Origin: Pelagibacteraceae bacterium AG-422-B15
Lineage (GTDB): Bacteria > Pseudomonadota > Alphaproteobacteria > Pelagibacterales > AG-422-B15
DNA length: 64,000 nt
Direction: 5' to 3'
Assembly: GCA_003213715.1 (NCBI GenBank)
Contig: QCMN01000003.1
Span: 1 to 64,000 of the forward strand
Shown here: piece by piece, positions 11,762 through 20,944 of the stretch
Layout of the letters: every line of letters starts with the position of its first letter
Position numbering within the stretch: the stretch's first letter is position 1
Program-made: the position numbers and the translations under genes
Notes under the pieces: model-generated
Seen by the model: the letters and a program-made list of their open reading frames with translations, nothing else
What the model was told of the DNA's origin: nothing
The model's database searches: none

Positions 11762-12442
11762 ATGAGTAAAATCATTGATTTAATTGACTCTTATATTGAT
11801 AGAGACCCTGCGGCAAAAGGCAGAATTGAGACTTTAGTCACTTCACCAGGTCTACATTCAATTGGAATATACAGACTGTCAAATTTTTTATGGTCAATAA
11901 GACTTACAATTCTTGCGAGGTTAATATCTTATATTGGCAGGATATTGACTGGAATTGAAATTCATCCTGCGGCAAAGATTGGTGAACGTTTTTTTATAGA
12001 CCACGGTATGGGTGTTGTTATTGGTGAAACAGCTGAAATTGGTAATGATGTTACAATCTACCATGGTGTAACCCTTGGGGGCGTTTCACCAAGTGAGGAC
12101 AGCGCTAGTCAGAAGGATAAGAAAAGACACCCAACTTTAGAAGATAAGGTAATAATTGGTTCCGGTGCACAAATTCTTGGTCCAATTACAATAGGATCTA
12201 ATTCAAAAGTAGGTTCTAATTCAGTTGTGACTAAAGATGTTGAGTCGAACAAAAGTGTAATTGGAAATCCAGCACGATATACAATTGTACCAAATTCCTC
12301 TGGAGTAAAAAAGTTCAGAGCGTATGGTCTCAGTAAAGGTGATGACAGTAGGGCAACGGTAGTTGAAAAACTAGAAAAAGATAATTCTGATTTAAGAAAT
12401 AGAATTGAGAAACTTGAAAAATTAATTGAGGATAATAAATGA
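11762..12442 (+). CDS. cysE: Serine O-acetyltransferase
   Basis: Hexapeptide-repeat acetyltransferase with [42 protein letters not shown]. Confidence 0.93.
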   Translation: MSKIIDLIDSYIDRDPAAKGRIETLVTSPGLHSIGIYRLSNFLWSIRLTILARLISYIGRILTGIEIHPAAKIGERFFIDHGMGVVIGETAEIGNDVTIYHGVTLGGVSPSEDSASQKDKKRHPTLEDKVIIGSGAQILGPITIGSNSKVGSNSVVTKDVESNKSVIGNPARYTIVPNSSGVKKFRAYGLSKGDDSRATVVEKLEKDNSDLRNRIEKLEKLIEDNK

Positions 12443-12861
12443 AAATAACTTCACGTGGTAGATATGCTGTTTTGGCAATGGTTGATCTCGCAAAGTTTGG
12501 ATCACAAAAACCATGCAGCTTGTCACATGTTTCAGTTAGGCAAAATATATCTTTGTCTTATTTGGAACAGATATTTAACGACCTTAAGAAGGCTGAATTG
12601 GTTAAAAGTCAAAAAGGACCAGGTGGAGGATATATTTTAAATAAAGAGAAAGATAAAATAAAAATTTTAGATATCTTTAATGCAATTGATGAGAAAATAA
12701 AAACTACTGGTTGCGGTAATAACCCAAATGCTTTTTGTTCTGGAACTAACAAAAAGTGCTTAACTCATAATTTTTGGGAAAATCTTGAGGGTGTAATTGG
12801 AAATTATTTGAGTACAGTGCACCTCAGTGATTTAGTGGAGGATAAAACATTAGTAAAATAA
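12439..12861 (+). CDS. iscR: Rrf2-family transcriptional regulator, IscR-like
   Basis: [18 protein letters not shown]...[10 protein letters not shown] plus three clustered cysteines ([16 protein letters not shown]); directly upstream of suf genes. Confidence 0.88.
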   Translation: MKITSRGRYAVLAMVDLAKFGSQKPCSLSHVSVRQNISLSYLEQIFNDLKKAELVKSQKGPGGGYILNKEKDKIKILDIFNAIDEKIKTTGCGNNPNAFCSGTNKKCLTHNFWENLEGVIGNYLSTVHLSDLVEDKTLVK

Positions 12862-12862
12862 T

Positions 12863-14305
12863 ATGAATAAAGTAAGCAAAGATAATTTCAAACAAGAAAA
12901 GTACAAATACGGATTTGTTACTGAAATTGAAAGTGAAAAAATTCCAAAAGGTTTAAATGAAGATGTCATCAGACTGATTTCTAAGAAAAAAAATGAACCA
13001 GACTGGATGTTGGATTGGAGACTGTCAGCATTTAAACGCCTAGAAAACATGTCTGTACCGAAATGGGCTAAGGCAGAAATAGATGAAATTGATTTTCAAG
13101 ATTTATACTATTACTCTTCTCCGAAAGATTTTAAAGAAAAGCCAAAATCTCTTGATGAAGTTGATCCTAAGTTATTGGAAACATACGAGAAACTAGGAAT
13201 ACCTCTAAAGGAACAGAAGGTTTTAGCTGGTGTTGCAGTAGATGCAGTTTTTGACAGTGTGTCTGTTGCTACAACTTTTAAAGAGAAGTTAAATGAAATA
13301 GGTGTAATTTTTTGCCCTATATCAGAAGCTATACAAAAACACCCTGAGCTTGTAAAAAAATATATTGGGTCTGTTATCCCTGTAACTGATCATTTTTATG
13401 CGACTTTGAATTCGGCTGTATTTAGTGATGGTTCGTTTGTATACATTCCAAAAGGAGTTAAATGCCCAATGGAATTATCTACATATTTTAGAATTAATGC
13501 TTCTGAAACAGGACAGTTTGAGCGGACACTTATAATTGCAGATGAAGGAAGTTACGTAAGTTATCTTGAAGGCTGTACAGCTCCAATGAGAGACGAAAAT
13601 CAATTGCATGCAGCTAATGTTGAATTAGTTGCGCTTGATAATGCAGAAATAAAATATTCCACAGTTCAAAATTGGTATCCTGGAGATGAAAATGGAAAAG
13701 GAGGAATATATAATTTCGTAACGAAACGAGGTTTATGTAAAGGAAAAAACTCAAAAATTTCTTGGACTCAGATTGAAACGGGTTCTGCTATTACATGGAA
13801 GTATCCAAGTTGTATTTTGAGAGGAGATAATTCTACTGGTGAATTTTATTCTGTAGCAATTACCAATAATTATCAGCAAGCTGATACTGGTACAAAAATG
13901 ATCCACTTAGGGAAAAATACAAAAAGTAGAATCATCTCTAAAGGAATTTCTGCAGGCAAATCATCTAATACTTATCGAGGGCTTGTTAGCTTTCACAAAA
14001 AAGCTAAAAATGCAAAAAACTTTACCCAGTGTGATTCATTATTAGTTGGTAGTGAGTGTAAAGCCAATACTATTCCTTTAACTGAAAATAGCTCTAATAG
14101 TTCATCTATAGAACATGAAGCAACAACCTCAAAAATAAGTGATGAGCAATTGTTTTATTGTATGCAAAGAGGTTTAGATGCGGAAGAAGCACAAAGTTTA
14201 ATTGTAAATGGTTTTTGCAAAGAAGTATTGCAAAAACTTCCAATGGAGTTTGCTGTCGAAGCTCAAAAACTTGTAAGTATAAGTTTGGAAGGAAGTGTTG
14301 GATAG
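12863..14305 (+). CDS. sufB: Fe-S cluster assembly protein SufB
   Basis: 480 aa; [68 protein letters not shown]. Confidence 0.96.
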   Translation: MNKVSKDNFKQEKYKYGFVTEIESEKIPKGLNEDVIRLISKKKNEPDWMLDWRLSAFKRLENMSVPKWAKAEIDEIDFQDLYYYSSPKDFKEKPKSLDEVDPKLLETYEKLGIPLKEQKVLAGVAVDAVFDSVSVATTFKEKLNEIGVIFCPISEAIQKHPELVKKYIGSVIPVTDHFYATLNSAVFSDGSFVYIPKGVKCPMELSTYFRINASETGQFERTLIIADEGSYVSYLEGCTAPMRDENQLHAANVELVALDNAEIKYSTVQNWYPGDENGKGGIYNFVTKRGLCKGKNSKISWTQIETGSAITWKYPSCILRGDNSTGEFYSVAITNNYQQADTGTKMIHLGKNTKSRIISKGISAGKSSNTYRGLVSFHKKAKNAKNFTQCDSLLVGSECKANTIPLTENSSNSSSIEHEATTSKISDEQLFYCMQRGLDAEEAQSLIVNGFCKEVLQKLPMEFAVEAQKLVSISLEGSVG

Positions 14306-14306
14306 T

Positions 14307-15035
14307 ATGTTAGAGATTAAAAATTTAAATGTTACCGTTGAAGAAAAACAAATTTTAAAAAACTTAAATTTAAACATTGGAAAGGGTGAAGTACATGCCA
14401 TAATGGGTCCTAATGGCTCAGGTAAAAGCACTATCGCTCATACTCTAGCTGGTAAACCAAACTATAATGTAGATTCAGGGGAAGTTAATCTCAATGGTGA
14501 AGATTTACTCTCAAAAGATCCTTATGAGAGATCATTAAATGGTCTTTTCCTTGCTTTTCAATACCCAATTGAACTTCCTGGAGTCACTAATGCTTCATAT
14601 CTAAAGCAGATTGTTAATGCACATCGAAAGTCAAGAAAAGAAACACCAATTGATGCTGGAGAATTTCTAAAAATTCTAAAAGAAAAATCAAAACTTCTAG
14701 ATATACCAATGGACATGCATAGTCGTTTTGTAAATGCTGGCTTCTCTGGGGGAGAGAAGAAGAAAAATGAGGTCCTTCAAATGGATTTGCTTAATCCAAG
14801 TTTAATTATTATGGACGAAACAGACTCAGGCCTAGATGTTGATGCACTAAAAACCACTGCAGACGCAATTAATAAATTAAGAAATGATGAAAGATCATTT
14901 ATTATTATAACTCATTACTTAAGATTATTAGAATATATTGAGCCTGATTACGTCCATGTATTTCAAAATGGCTCAGTTATAGAAACTGGTGACAAGACTT
15001 TAGCTTCAAGAATAGATCAAGAAGGATACAGTTAA
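14307..15035 (+). CDS. sufC: Fe-S cluster assembly ATPase SufC
   Basis: Walker A GPNGSGKST, FSGGEKKKNEVLQM, MDETDSGLDVDAL. Start taken at the internal ATG; the ORF track extends upstream. Confidence 0.95.
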   Translation: MLEIKNLNVTVEEKQILKNLNLNIGKGEVHAIMGPNGSGKSTIAHTLAGKPNYNVDSGEVNLNGEDLLSKDPYERSLNGLFLAFQYPIELPGVTNASYLKQIVNAHRKSRKETPIDAGEFLKILKEKSKLLDIPMDMHSRFVNAGFSGGEKKKNEVLQMDLLNPSLIIMDETDSGLDVDALKTTADAINKLRNDERSFIIITHYLRLLEYIEPDYVHVFQNGSVIETGDKTLASRIDQEGYS

Positions 15036-15949
15036 TGAAAACTTTAACACCTTCAATAATGGAATTAACGGATAATTTTTCGATTGAAACCAATTCTATG
15101 GATCTATCTATATCACACGAGATAATAAATGATGAACTAAAATTAAAAATCACTGCGAATTATTCACAAATACCTTCACGAATAAAATTAATAAGCAGTA
15201 ATAGAAGCAACTTTAAAATTATTGCTGATATATATTTAAACGAGAATGCTACTTTAGAGATTATTGACGAAAATGATTATATAATTGATACATCTTTTAT
15301 TTTTAAATCATTTTTAGCTTCCCGCTCAGTACTTGAATTATACAGATTTAATAAGTTTCAATCCGATACTAACAACTCATTTGTTCATACTTGTAATATG
15401 TCAAATGGTTCAATTTTTAAAGATTTTAATTTTACAAACGGTTCAGATTTTACAAATAACGAGACTAAGATTAATTTAAATGAAGAAAATGCAAAGTATG
15501 TTGGCAGTGGCGTTGTCATGTCCAATTCATCAAAATGTGAAAATAATTTAGAAATAAGACACTTAAGTAAATCTGCGGTATCAGATTGTTCATTTAAAGC
15601 CGTAACTCGTGGATCATCCAATGTTTCGTTTAAAGGAAAAGTATTTGTTGATGAAAATTGCTCAAATACACAATCTAACCAAATTAGTAAAGGTTTGTTA
15701 ATTGACGAGGAATCTAAAATTAATCTTACACCAATACTTGAAATAAATAATGATGATGTAGTTTGTTCTCATGGTGCGGCTTCAGGAAAAGCTGATGAGG
15801 AAGTACTATTCTATTTAGCTTCTAGAGGAATTTCAAAGAGTGAAGCTGAAAGAATATACATACAGGGCTTTTTATCAGAGTTTATAGAAAAGATTGAAGA
15901 TGCAGAAATGCAAGCTAAAGGCCAAAATTTTATCAACGAGAATTGTTAA
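15035..15949 (+). CDS. sufD: SufD-like Fe-S assembly protein (short)
   Basis: 304 aa; C-terminal CSHGAASGKADEEVLFYLASRGISKSEAERIYIQGFL typical of SufB/SufD; in operon. Confidence 0.88.
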   Translation: MKTLTPSIMELTDNFSIETNSMDLSISHEIINDELKLKITANYSQIPSRIKLISSNRSNFKIIADIYLNENATLEIIDENDYIIDTSFIFKSFLASRSVLELYRFNKFQSDTNNSFVHTCNMSNGSIFKDFNFTNGSDFTNNETKINLNEENAKYVGSGVVMSNSSKCENNLEIRHLSKSAVSDCSFKAVTRGSSNVSFKGKVFVDENCSNTQSNQISKGLLIDEESKINLTPILEINNDDVVCSHGAASGKADEEVLFYLASRGISKSEAERIYIQGFLSEFIEKIEDAEMQAKGQNFINENC

Positions 15950-15950
15950 C

Positions 15951-17183
15951 ATGGATGACTCTAAAACTTTAAATTTAAATGTTAGAAAAGATTTTCCAAT
16001 TCTTTCTAAAAAGATATTGGAAAAAAAAGATCTTATTTATTTTGACACTGCAGCTTCTGCTCAAAAACCAAATACAGTTATTGATGAAACAAATGATTTC
16101 TATAAAAATCACTATTCTAATGTTAGCAGGGGAGTTCATACACTATCTGTTGAATCAACATTTAGATATGAGGACGCTAGAAAAAAAGTTCAAAAATTCT
16201 TAAATGCAAGGTCTGAAAATGAAATTATTTTCACAAAAAGTGCCACAGAAGGAATAAATTTAGTCGCTCAAACTTTCTATGAAAAGTTTATGCAAAAGGG
16301 AGATGAGGTAATTTTATCTCTAATCGAGCACCACTCAAATTTAATACCTTGGTTTTTTTTAAGAGACAAGTATGGCGTTGTACTAAAGTTTGCAAATATT
16401 CAACCATCAGGAGAAATTGATATTGATCATTTTAATAGTCTATTCACAAATAAAACAAAAATTGTATCTTTGACGCATCTTTCAAACGTTTTTGGTACTG
16501 AATTAAATGAAAAGGCTATAAGTATCTGTAAAGATAAAAATGTTCCCATTCTCCTTGATGGTTGTCAATCAGCTGCTCATTTGAAAATTGATGTTCAAAA
16601 ACTAGGTTGTGATTTTTTTGTTTTCTCTGGACACAAAACTTATGGTCCTGCTGGTATTGGAGTTTTATATGGAACTGAAAATCTTTTATCAGAAATGCCC
16701 CCCTATCAAGGTGGAGGAGGAATGATTGGAGACGTGAGTCTAGAAGGTGCAAGTTACGCAGAATTACCAGCGAAATATGAAGCAGGAACTCCTCCATTAG
16801 TCGAAGCGCACGGATTGGGTATAGCAATTGATTACATGAATAAAATTGGACTCGATAATATTATTGAGCATGAAAATGAAATTACTAAATATGCGTTCAA
16901 TAAATTAAACGAAATTGATTTTATCGAAATTCACGGTGGAGATAATAAAAGGAACTCTATCATATCCTTTAATATTAAAAATGTTCACTCCCACGAAGTA
17001 TCTTCGTTCTTAGATGTTGAAGGAATAGCAATTAGAGCAGGTCATCACTGTTGCCAGCCTTTAATGAAACATCTTGGTGTCAATTCAACGGCCAGATTAT
17101 CTTTTGGTGTGTATAATTCATTAGAAGAAGTTGATAAATTTGTTATTGCGCTACATAAATGTAAGGAGTTTTTTAATAAATGA
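15951..17183 (+). CDS. sufS: Cysteine desulfurase SufS
   Basis: YFDTAASAQKP, SGHKTYGPAGIGVLYG, IRAGHHCCQPLM. ATG at 15951 preferred over the track start 15894. Confidence 0.95.
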   Translation: MDDSKTLNLNVRKDFPILSKKILEKKDLIYFDTAASAQKPNTVIDETNDFYKNHYSNVSRGVHTLSVESTFRYEDARKKVQKFLNARSENEIIFTKSATEGINLVAQTFYEKFMQKGDEVILSLIEHHSNLIPWFFLRDKYGVVLKFANIQPSGEIDIDHFNSLFTNKTKIVSLTHLSNVFGTELNEKAISICKDKNVPILLDGCQSAAHLKIDVQKLGCDFFVFSGHKTYGPAGIGVLYGTENLLSEMPPYQGGGGMIGDVSLEGASYAELPAKYEAGTPPLVEAHGLGIAIDYMNKIGLDNIIEHENEITKYAFNKLNEIDFIEIHGGDNKRNSIISFNIKNVHSHEVSSFLDVEGIAIRAGHHCCQPLMKHLGVNSTARLSFGVYNSLEEVDKFVIALHKCKEFFNK

Positions 17184-17614
17184 ATAATTTAATAAATGAT
17201 CTTTACCAAGAAATAATTTTAGATCACGGACGTGAACCAAGAAATTTTGGTGAATGTGAACCTCATAATAAAAGTGCCGATGGTCATAATCCATTGTGCG
17301 GTGACAATTTAAAGCTTACTTTTCTTCTTAATGATCAAAATATAATAGAAGACATTAAATTCACAGGTGAGGGGTGTGCCATATCACTTGCTTCTGCATC
17401 ATTAATGACAGAAAAATTAAAAGGTAAAAAAATTGAAGTCGCTCAGGAAATATTTAAGGATTTTACAAATCTTGTTTCAGGTTCAGATGAAGACCTAAAA
17501 GTTTTAAATGAGGAAGATTCACTCTATGCCTTAAAGGGAGTAGGTAGATTTCCAATGAGGGTAAAGTGCGCAACAATGGCATGGCATGCTTTTAACCAGG
17601 CTTTAAAAGATTAA
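17180..17614 (+). CDS. sufU: SufU/NifU-like Fe-S scaffold
   Basis: [13 protein letters not shown]...[12 protein letters not shown]...[18 protein letters not shown]...[10 protein letters not shown]. Confidence 0.92.
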   Translation: MNNLINDLYQEIILDHGREPRNFGECEPHNKSADGHNPLCGDNLKLTFLLNDQNIIEDIKFTGEGCAISLASASLMTEKLKGKKIEVAQEIFKDFTNLVSGSDEDLKVLNEEDSLYALKGVGRFPMRVKCATMAWHAFNQALKD

Positions 17615-17616
17615 TT

Positions 17617-18198
17617 ATGAGACTATATCCTGTATATCTTGCACTGCTTGTATTATTTATTGTTTTGCAACTTATTTATGGAAACCGGTCTTTTGCCGAT
17701 ATAAACTTAGAGGAGTACGATATGTCAAAAGTAGAAGTAATGGATACACCTTTCTGGTGTTCTGCCACGCCTGAAGAAAGACAGGAAGCTATTAATAACC
17801 TTACTGAAGAACAGAGAATTGTTGCTTTAGAGAATGGAACAGAGAGGCCATTTTTTAATGAATATTGGAATAGTAAAGATGTTGGGATTTATGTTGATGT
17901 AATTTCAGGAGAACCCTTATTCTCCTCTTTAGATAAATTTGATTCAGGAACAGGTTGGCCGAGTTTTGATAAGCCAATAAATGGAATAGAAATTGTAGAA
18001 GTTGTTGATAAATCCCATGGAATGGTTCGCACAGAGGTAAGAAGTCAATATGGCGACGCACACCTTGGCCATTTATTTGATGATGGACCCACTGAAACTG
18101 GATTAAGATATTGTATTAATTCGGCTTCCTTAAGATTTGTTCCTCTAGAAAAGTTAAGTGAAGAAGGCTATGAGGATTTTGTAGAATTATTTAACTAA
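17617..18198 (+). CDS. msrB: Peptide-methionine (R)-S-oxide reductase with N-terminal hydrophobic/export segment
   Basis: [41 protein letters not shown]-terminal [19 protein letters not shown]. Confidence 0.92.
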   Translation: MRLYPVYLALLVLFIVLQLIYGNRSFADINLEEYDMSKVEVMDTPFWCSATPEERQEAINNLTEEQRIVALENGTERPFFNEYWNSKDVGIYVDVISGEPLFSSLDKFDSGTGWPSFDKPINGIEIVEVVDKSHGMVRTEVRSQYGDAHLGHLFDDGPTETGLRYCINSASLRFVPLEKLSEEGYEDFVELFN

Positions 18199-18507
18199 AT
18201 GGAAAAAGTAGAAGATCAAAAAGTTATAGATGCATTAAAGACTGTATTTGACCCTGAAATTCCAGTTGATTTGTACGAATTAGGTCTAATTTACAAATGT
18301 GAGGTTACTCCTGATAATGATGTTATTATTCAAATGACATTAACTACACCAAATTGTCCTGTAGCAGATGAAATGCCAAAAAAAGTAAAAGAAGCTGTCG
18401 ACGCTGTACCTGGGGTAAAACATGTTGCAGTTGATCTTGTATGGGATCCACCATGGGATATGTCTCGCATGTCGGATGTTGCGAGATTAGAACTAGACAT
18501 GATGTAA
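18199..18507 (+). CDS. sufT: SufT-like MIP18/DUF59 Fe-S assembly protein
   Basis: VFDPEIPVDLYELGLIYKCEV...LTTPNCPVADEMP...VWDPPWDMSRMSD. Confidence 0.9.
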   Translation: MEKVEDQKVIDALKTVFDPEIPVDLYELGLIYKCEVTPDNDVIIQMTLTTPNCPVADEMPKKVKEAVDAVPGVKHVAVDLVWDPPWDMSRMSDVARLELDMM

Positions 18508-18574
18508 GATATCCACTTGAAATACAAAAATACCTATATATTTTAGATAATAATCATATATAAACTCAATTTAA

Positions 18575-18650
18575 GAGCCCGTAGCTCAGTTGGTAGAGCA
18601 CTCCCCTTTTAAGGGAGTTGTCCTCGGTTCGAACCCGAGCGGGCTCGCCA
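18575..18650 (+). tRNA. tRNA-Lys (anticodon TTT), CCA encoded
   Basis: GAGCCCG acceptor, GCTCAGTTGGTAGAGC D-arm, CTCCC-CTTTTAA-GGGAG anticodon arm, CTCGGTTCGAACCCGAG T-arm, CGGGCTC-G-CCA. 76 nt. Confidence 0.97.
18606..18646 (+). repeat. attL core (tRNA-Lys anticodon loop to acceptor stem)
   Basis: Identical to 19855-19895 over 41 bp. Confidence 0.88.
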
Positions 18651-18695
18651 CGGTTTTGAACGATTTTCAATTAGTTATTACTTTCGAAACAAACA

Positions 18696-18717
18696 GTGCA
18701 GTCAATGTGCAGTCATT
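18696..18717 (+). repeat. Arm-type-like tandem repeat, left end: GTGCAGTCAAT GTGCAGTCATT
   Basis: Two 11-bp units, 49 bp inside the att core; 19/22 identical to 19765-19786. Confidence 0.7.
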
Positions 18718-18731
18718 AGAACGGTAAAAAC

Positions 18732-19700
18732 TTAATTCATTGCCAACATATTTAGCACCTTAAGCTGAGAATTGATTTCTGCTATTTGAGCTTTCAATAA
18801 ATCATTTTCATTCTGAATCGCTTCATTCTTTGCCATCACTGCATCAATTTTATTCTCTAGTAATAAGTTGTTATCTTTAGCTTCTCTCACTGGTTTTGGA
18901 GCACCGAATTTAAATGTTATGCCAGCTTTAAGAGTTGCGTCGTCGCCTTCGCCGTAAACGACTGATGCAGCTCCTATATTGAATGATGCTTTTTGAAACA
19001 TCTCAGGCATAGAGTCAACAAATGAGTAATTGGCAAAATCAAAACCACATCCACCAGAAATTGCCGATGCACTGTCATGAAATCCAGTTCCAAGTCCACA
19101 CGTATAGCCTGCGCCTTCAGCTCCTGTTGGAAGTGAAGCAAATGCAGCGCCTAATGCAATAGAGCTGTCTATGCTTCCCATTACGTCCTCACCATCTATT
19201 AGTAAATTTGTACCAGATGGAATGTTGATATCAATTCTATTACCAGAGGAATTTGTTGCATATAAATGCTGCCGGCCACCTATTTCTTGTGTAACAAGAG
19301 AGTTTTCTCCAATATGCAAAGCTCCATTACCATCAACTCTCACCATTTTGTTAATAGGTATATTTTGATAAGGTGCTAAGCTATATATTGAACCTCCTGA
19401 TGATCTTATTGCGTCAGACCAACTATCAGAATTAAAGTCATATACCTTAATTTCGGATGTTAGACCTGCTCCTTGATGAATATAGAATTTATTTTCATAT
19501 GCATCAAAATAACTGTTATCTGTTGCTATTCCTTGATCAAGCGTGATCGATGTAACGACTGTTTCTGAGCCACTTGATTGGTCTATTTTAAGTAATTGAT
19601 AAGTATTGCCCTCTGAATTTTTAAACATCAAAAGATTATCTGCAGAGAAAGCAAAGGTTGTTAATAAAAATGAATAAAATAATATTAGAATATATTTCAT
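18732..19700 (-). CDS. Exported protein with YadA-anchor-like region and C-terminal coiled coil (possible surface/adhesin protein); sole cargo of the tRNA-Lys element
   Basis: Signal peptide MKYILILFYSFLLTTFAFSA; SIALGAAFASLPTGAEGAGYTCGLGTGFHDSASAISGGCGFDF...FNIGAASVVYGEGDDATLKAGITFKFG; coiled-coil tail. Confidence 0.65.
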   Translation of the reverse strand: MKYILILFYSFLLTTFAFSADNLLMFKNSEGNTYQLLKIDQSSGSETVVTSITLDQGIATDNSYFDAYENKFYIHQGAGLTSEIKVYDFNSDSWSDAIRSSGGSIYSLAPYQNIPINKMVRVDGNGALHIGENSLVTQEIGGRQHLYATNSSGNRIDINIPSGTNLLIDGEDVMGSIDSSIALGAAFASLPTGAEGAGYTCGLGTGFHDSASAISGGCGFDFANYSFVDSMPEMFQKASFNIGAASVVYGEGDDATLKAGITFKFGAPKPVREAKDNNLLLENKIDAVMAKNEAIQNENDLLKAQIAEINSQLKVLNMLAMN

Positions 19701-19764
19701 ATAGTCTCCTTTAAAAATTATTATTTAATTTTAACAAGTTTAATAAAAAAAAAGATGCCAATTT

Positions 19765-19786
19765 TTGTAGTCAATTTGCAGTCATT
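19765..19786 (+). repeat. Arm-type-like tandem repeat, right end: TTGTAGTCAAT TTGCAGTCATT (a third copy, ATCAGTCATT, at 19797-19806)
   Basis: Same orientation and unit length as the left-end pair; 48-68 bp inside the right att core. Confidence 0.68.
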
Positions 19787-19854
19787 TTTAATGAAAATCA
19801 GTCATTGACTTCTAATTAATTAGAACTAACTGTAGATAATTAACAATCTTGAGG

Positions 19855-19895
19855 CTTTTAAGGGAGTTGTCCTCGGTTCGAACCCGAGCGGGCTC
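19855..19895 (+). repeat. attR core: displaced 3' fragment of tRNA-Lys
   Basis: 41-bp identity to 18606-18646, followed by ACCAC (tRNA copy: GCCAC). Confidence 0.88.
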
Positions 19896-19908
19896 ACCAC
19901 TTAATTAT

Positions 19909-20073
19909 ATGAAAAAAAAATTTTATCACAAGCTTGGCCCAGTACCTACAGAGGAAGATCTCAAAAATCCAAAAAAACTAAATCCAAATAAAGCAAGAAA
20001 CACAGTAATCATATGGTATTCGTTTGTTGCTATTTCTATTATACTTTACTTTGTAGTAACAAAATTGTTCTAA
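19909..20073 (+). CDS. Small single-TM protein
   Basis: MKKKFYHKLGPVPTEEDLKNPKKLNPNKARNTVIIWYSFVAISIILYFVVTKLF; ATG just after the att fragment. The track's upstream start lies inside the tRNA fragment. Confidence 0.6.
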   Translation: MKKKFYHKLGPVPTEEDLKNPKKLNPNKARNTVIIWYSFVAISIILYFVVTKLF

Positions 20074-20081
20074 TATGAACA

Positions 20082-20921
20082 ATGAAACAATATCATTTAA
20101 ATAAACTATCTCCAGAACTGGGGGCAGAAATTGGTGGAATTGATTTGTCAAAAGATTTTAATGAAGAAATTCAAAATAAAATTTATGACGACTTAATAAA
20201 TTACAAAGTTTTATTTTTTAGGGAGCAAAATATTACTCCGCAATTTCACGTTGAATTTGCAAAAAGCTTTGGTTCGATTGAAGAGCCGCACCCCGTTTAT
20301 CCTCATATAGAGGGATTTCCTGAAATTGTTTTACTAGAAAATGATAAGGATAACCCACCGGATACAGATGAATGGCATACTGATGTAACGTTTAAAAATG
20401 ATCCACCTTTTGCATCTGTTTTGTACAGTAAAATAATTCCAGAAGTTGGAGGTGATACATTATGGAGTTCATTATCAAAAATATATGATGCGCTTCCCCA
20501 TGAATTGAAATCGCAAATTGAAAACTTAAGGGCAATTCATGACATGGGAAGTTTTCGAAATAATTATATGAACGATGATAATAAAGAGTCTTCAATTAAA
20601 TTAAATAAAGGGTTTGAAGAATTTGGAAATGCAGTTCATTCAGTTGTAAAGGTTCATCCAATTTCCAGTGAGAAGTTTCTCTATATAAACCCTAGTTTTA
20701 CTTCTCAGATCGTTGGTATGACAACAACAGACTCTAATAACTTACTCACATATTTATTTAATTTTATGTGCAAACCAGAATTTCAAATAAGATTTAAGTG
20801 GACGCCAAATACATTAGTTATTTGGGATAATCGTTGCACAATGCATTATGCTATTGGTGACTATATGCCAAATAAACGTGTTATGCATAGAGTTACAGTC
20901 TTAAATGATCGCAGAGATTAA
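20082..20921 (+). CDS. TauD/TfdA-family Fe(II)/2-oxoglutarate dioxygenase
   Basis: LGAEIGGIDLSKDF...EWHTDVTFKNDPP...WDNRCTMHYAIGDY...RVMHRVTV. Confidence 0.93.
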   Translation: MKQYHLNKLSPELGAEIGGIDLSKDFNEEIQNKIYDDLINYKVLFFREQNITPQFHVEFAKSFGSIEEPHPVYPHIEGFPEIVLLENDKDNPPDTDEWHTDVTFKNDPPFASVLYSKIIPEVGGDTLWSSLSKIYDALPHELKSQIENLRAIHDMGSFRNNYMNDDNKESSIKLNKGFEEFGNAVHSVVKVHPISSEKFLYINPSFTSQIVGMTTTDSNNLLTYLFNFMCKPEFQIRFKWTPNTLVIWDNRCTMHYAIGDYMPNKRVMHRVTVLNDRRD

Positions 20922-20944
20922 ATAACTGTTAAATATTACTTTTA

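Larger units (their letters stand above)
18606..19895. mobile_element. Minimal (~1.25 kb) integrated element at tRNA-Lys; one ORF, no integrase
   Basis: 41-bp perfect direct repeat CTTTTAAGGGAGTTGTCCTCGGTTCGAACCCGAGCGGGCTC at 18606-18646 (in tRNA) and 19855-19895. Matching 11-bp tandem repeats lie inside both ends. Confidence 0.82.

Noticed and set aside
16516-16827. 103-aa minus-strand ORF within sufS
   Set aside because: Antisense to a conserved coding region, no support.
19849-19908. Upstream extension of the small ORF (MRLLRELSSVRTRAGSPLNY)
   Set aside because: This part is the displaced tRNA-Lys fragment translated; the ATG at 19909 is the better start.
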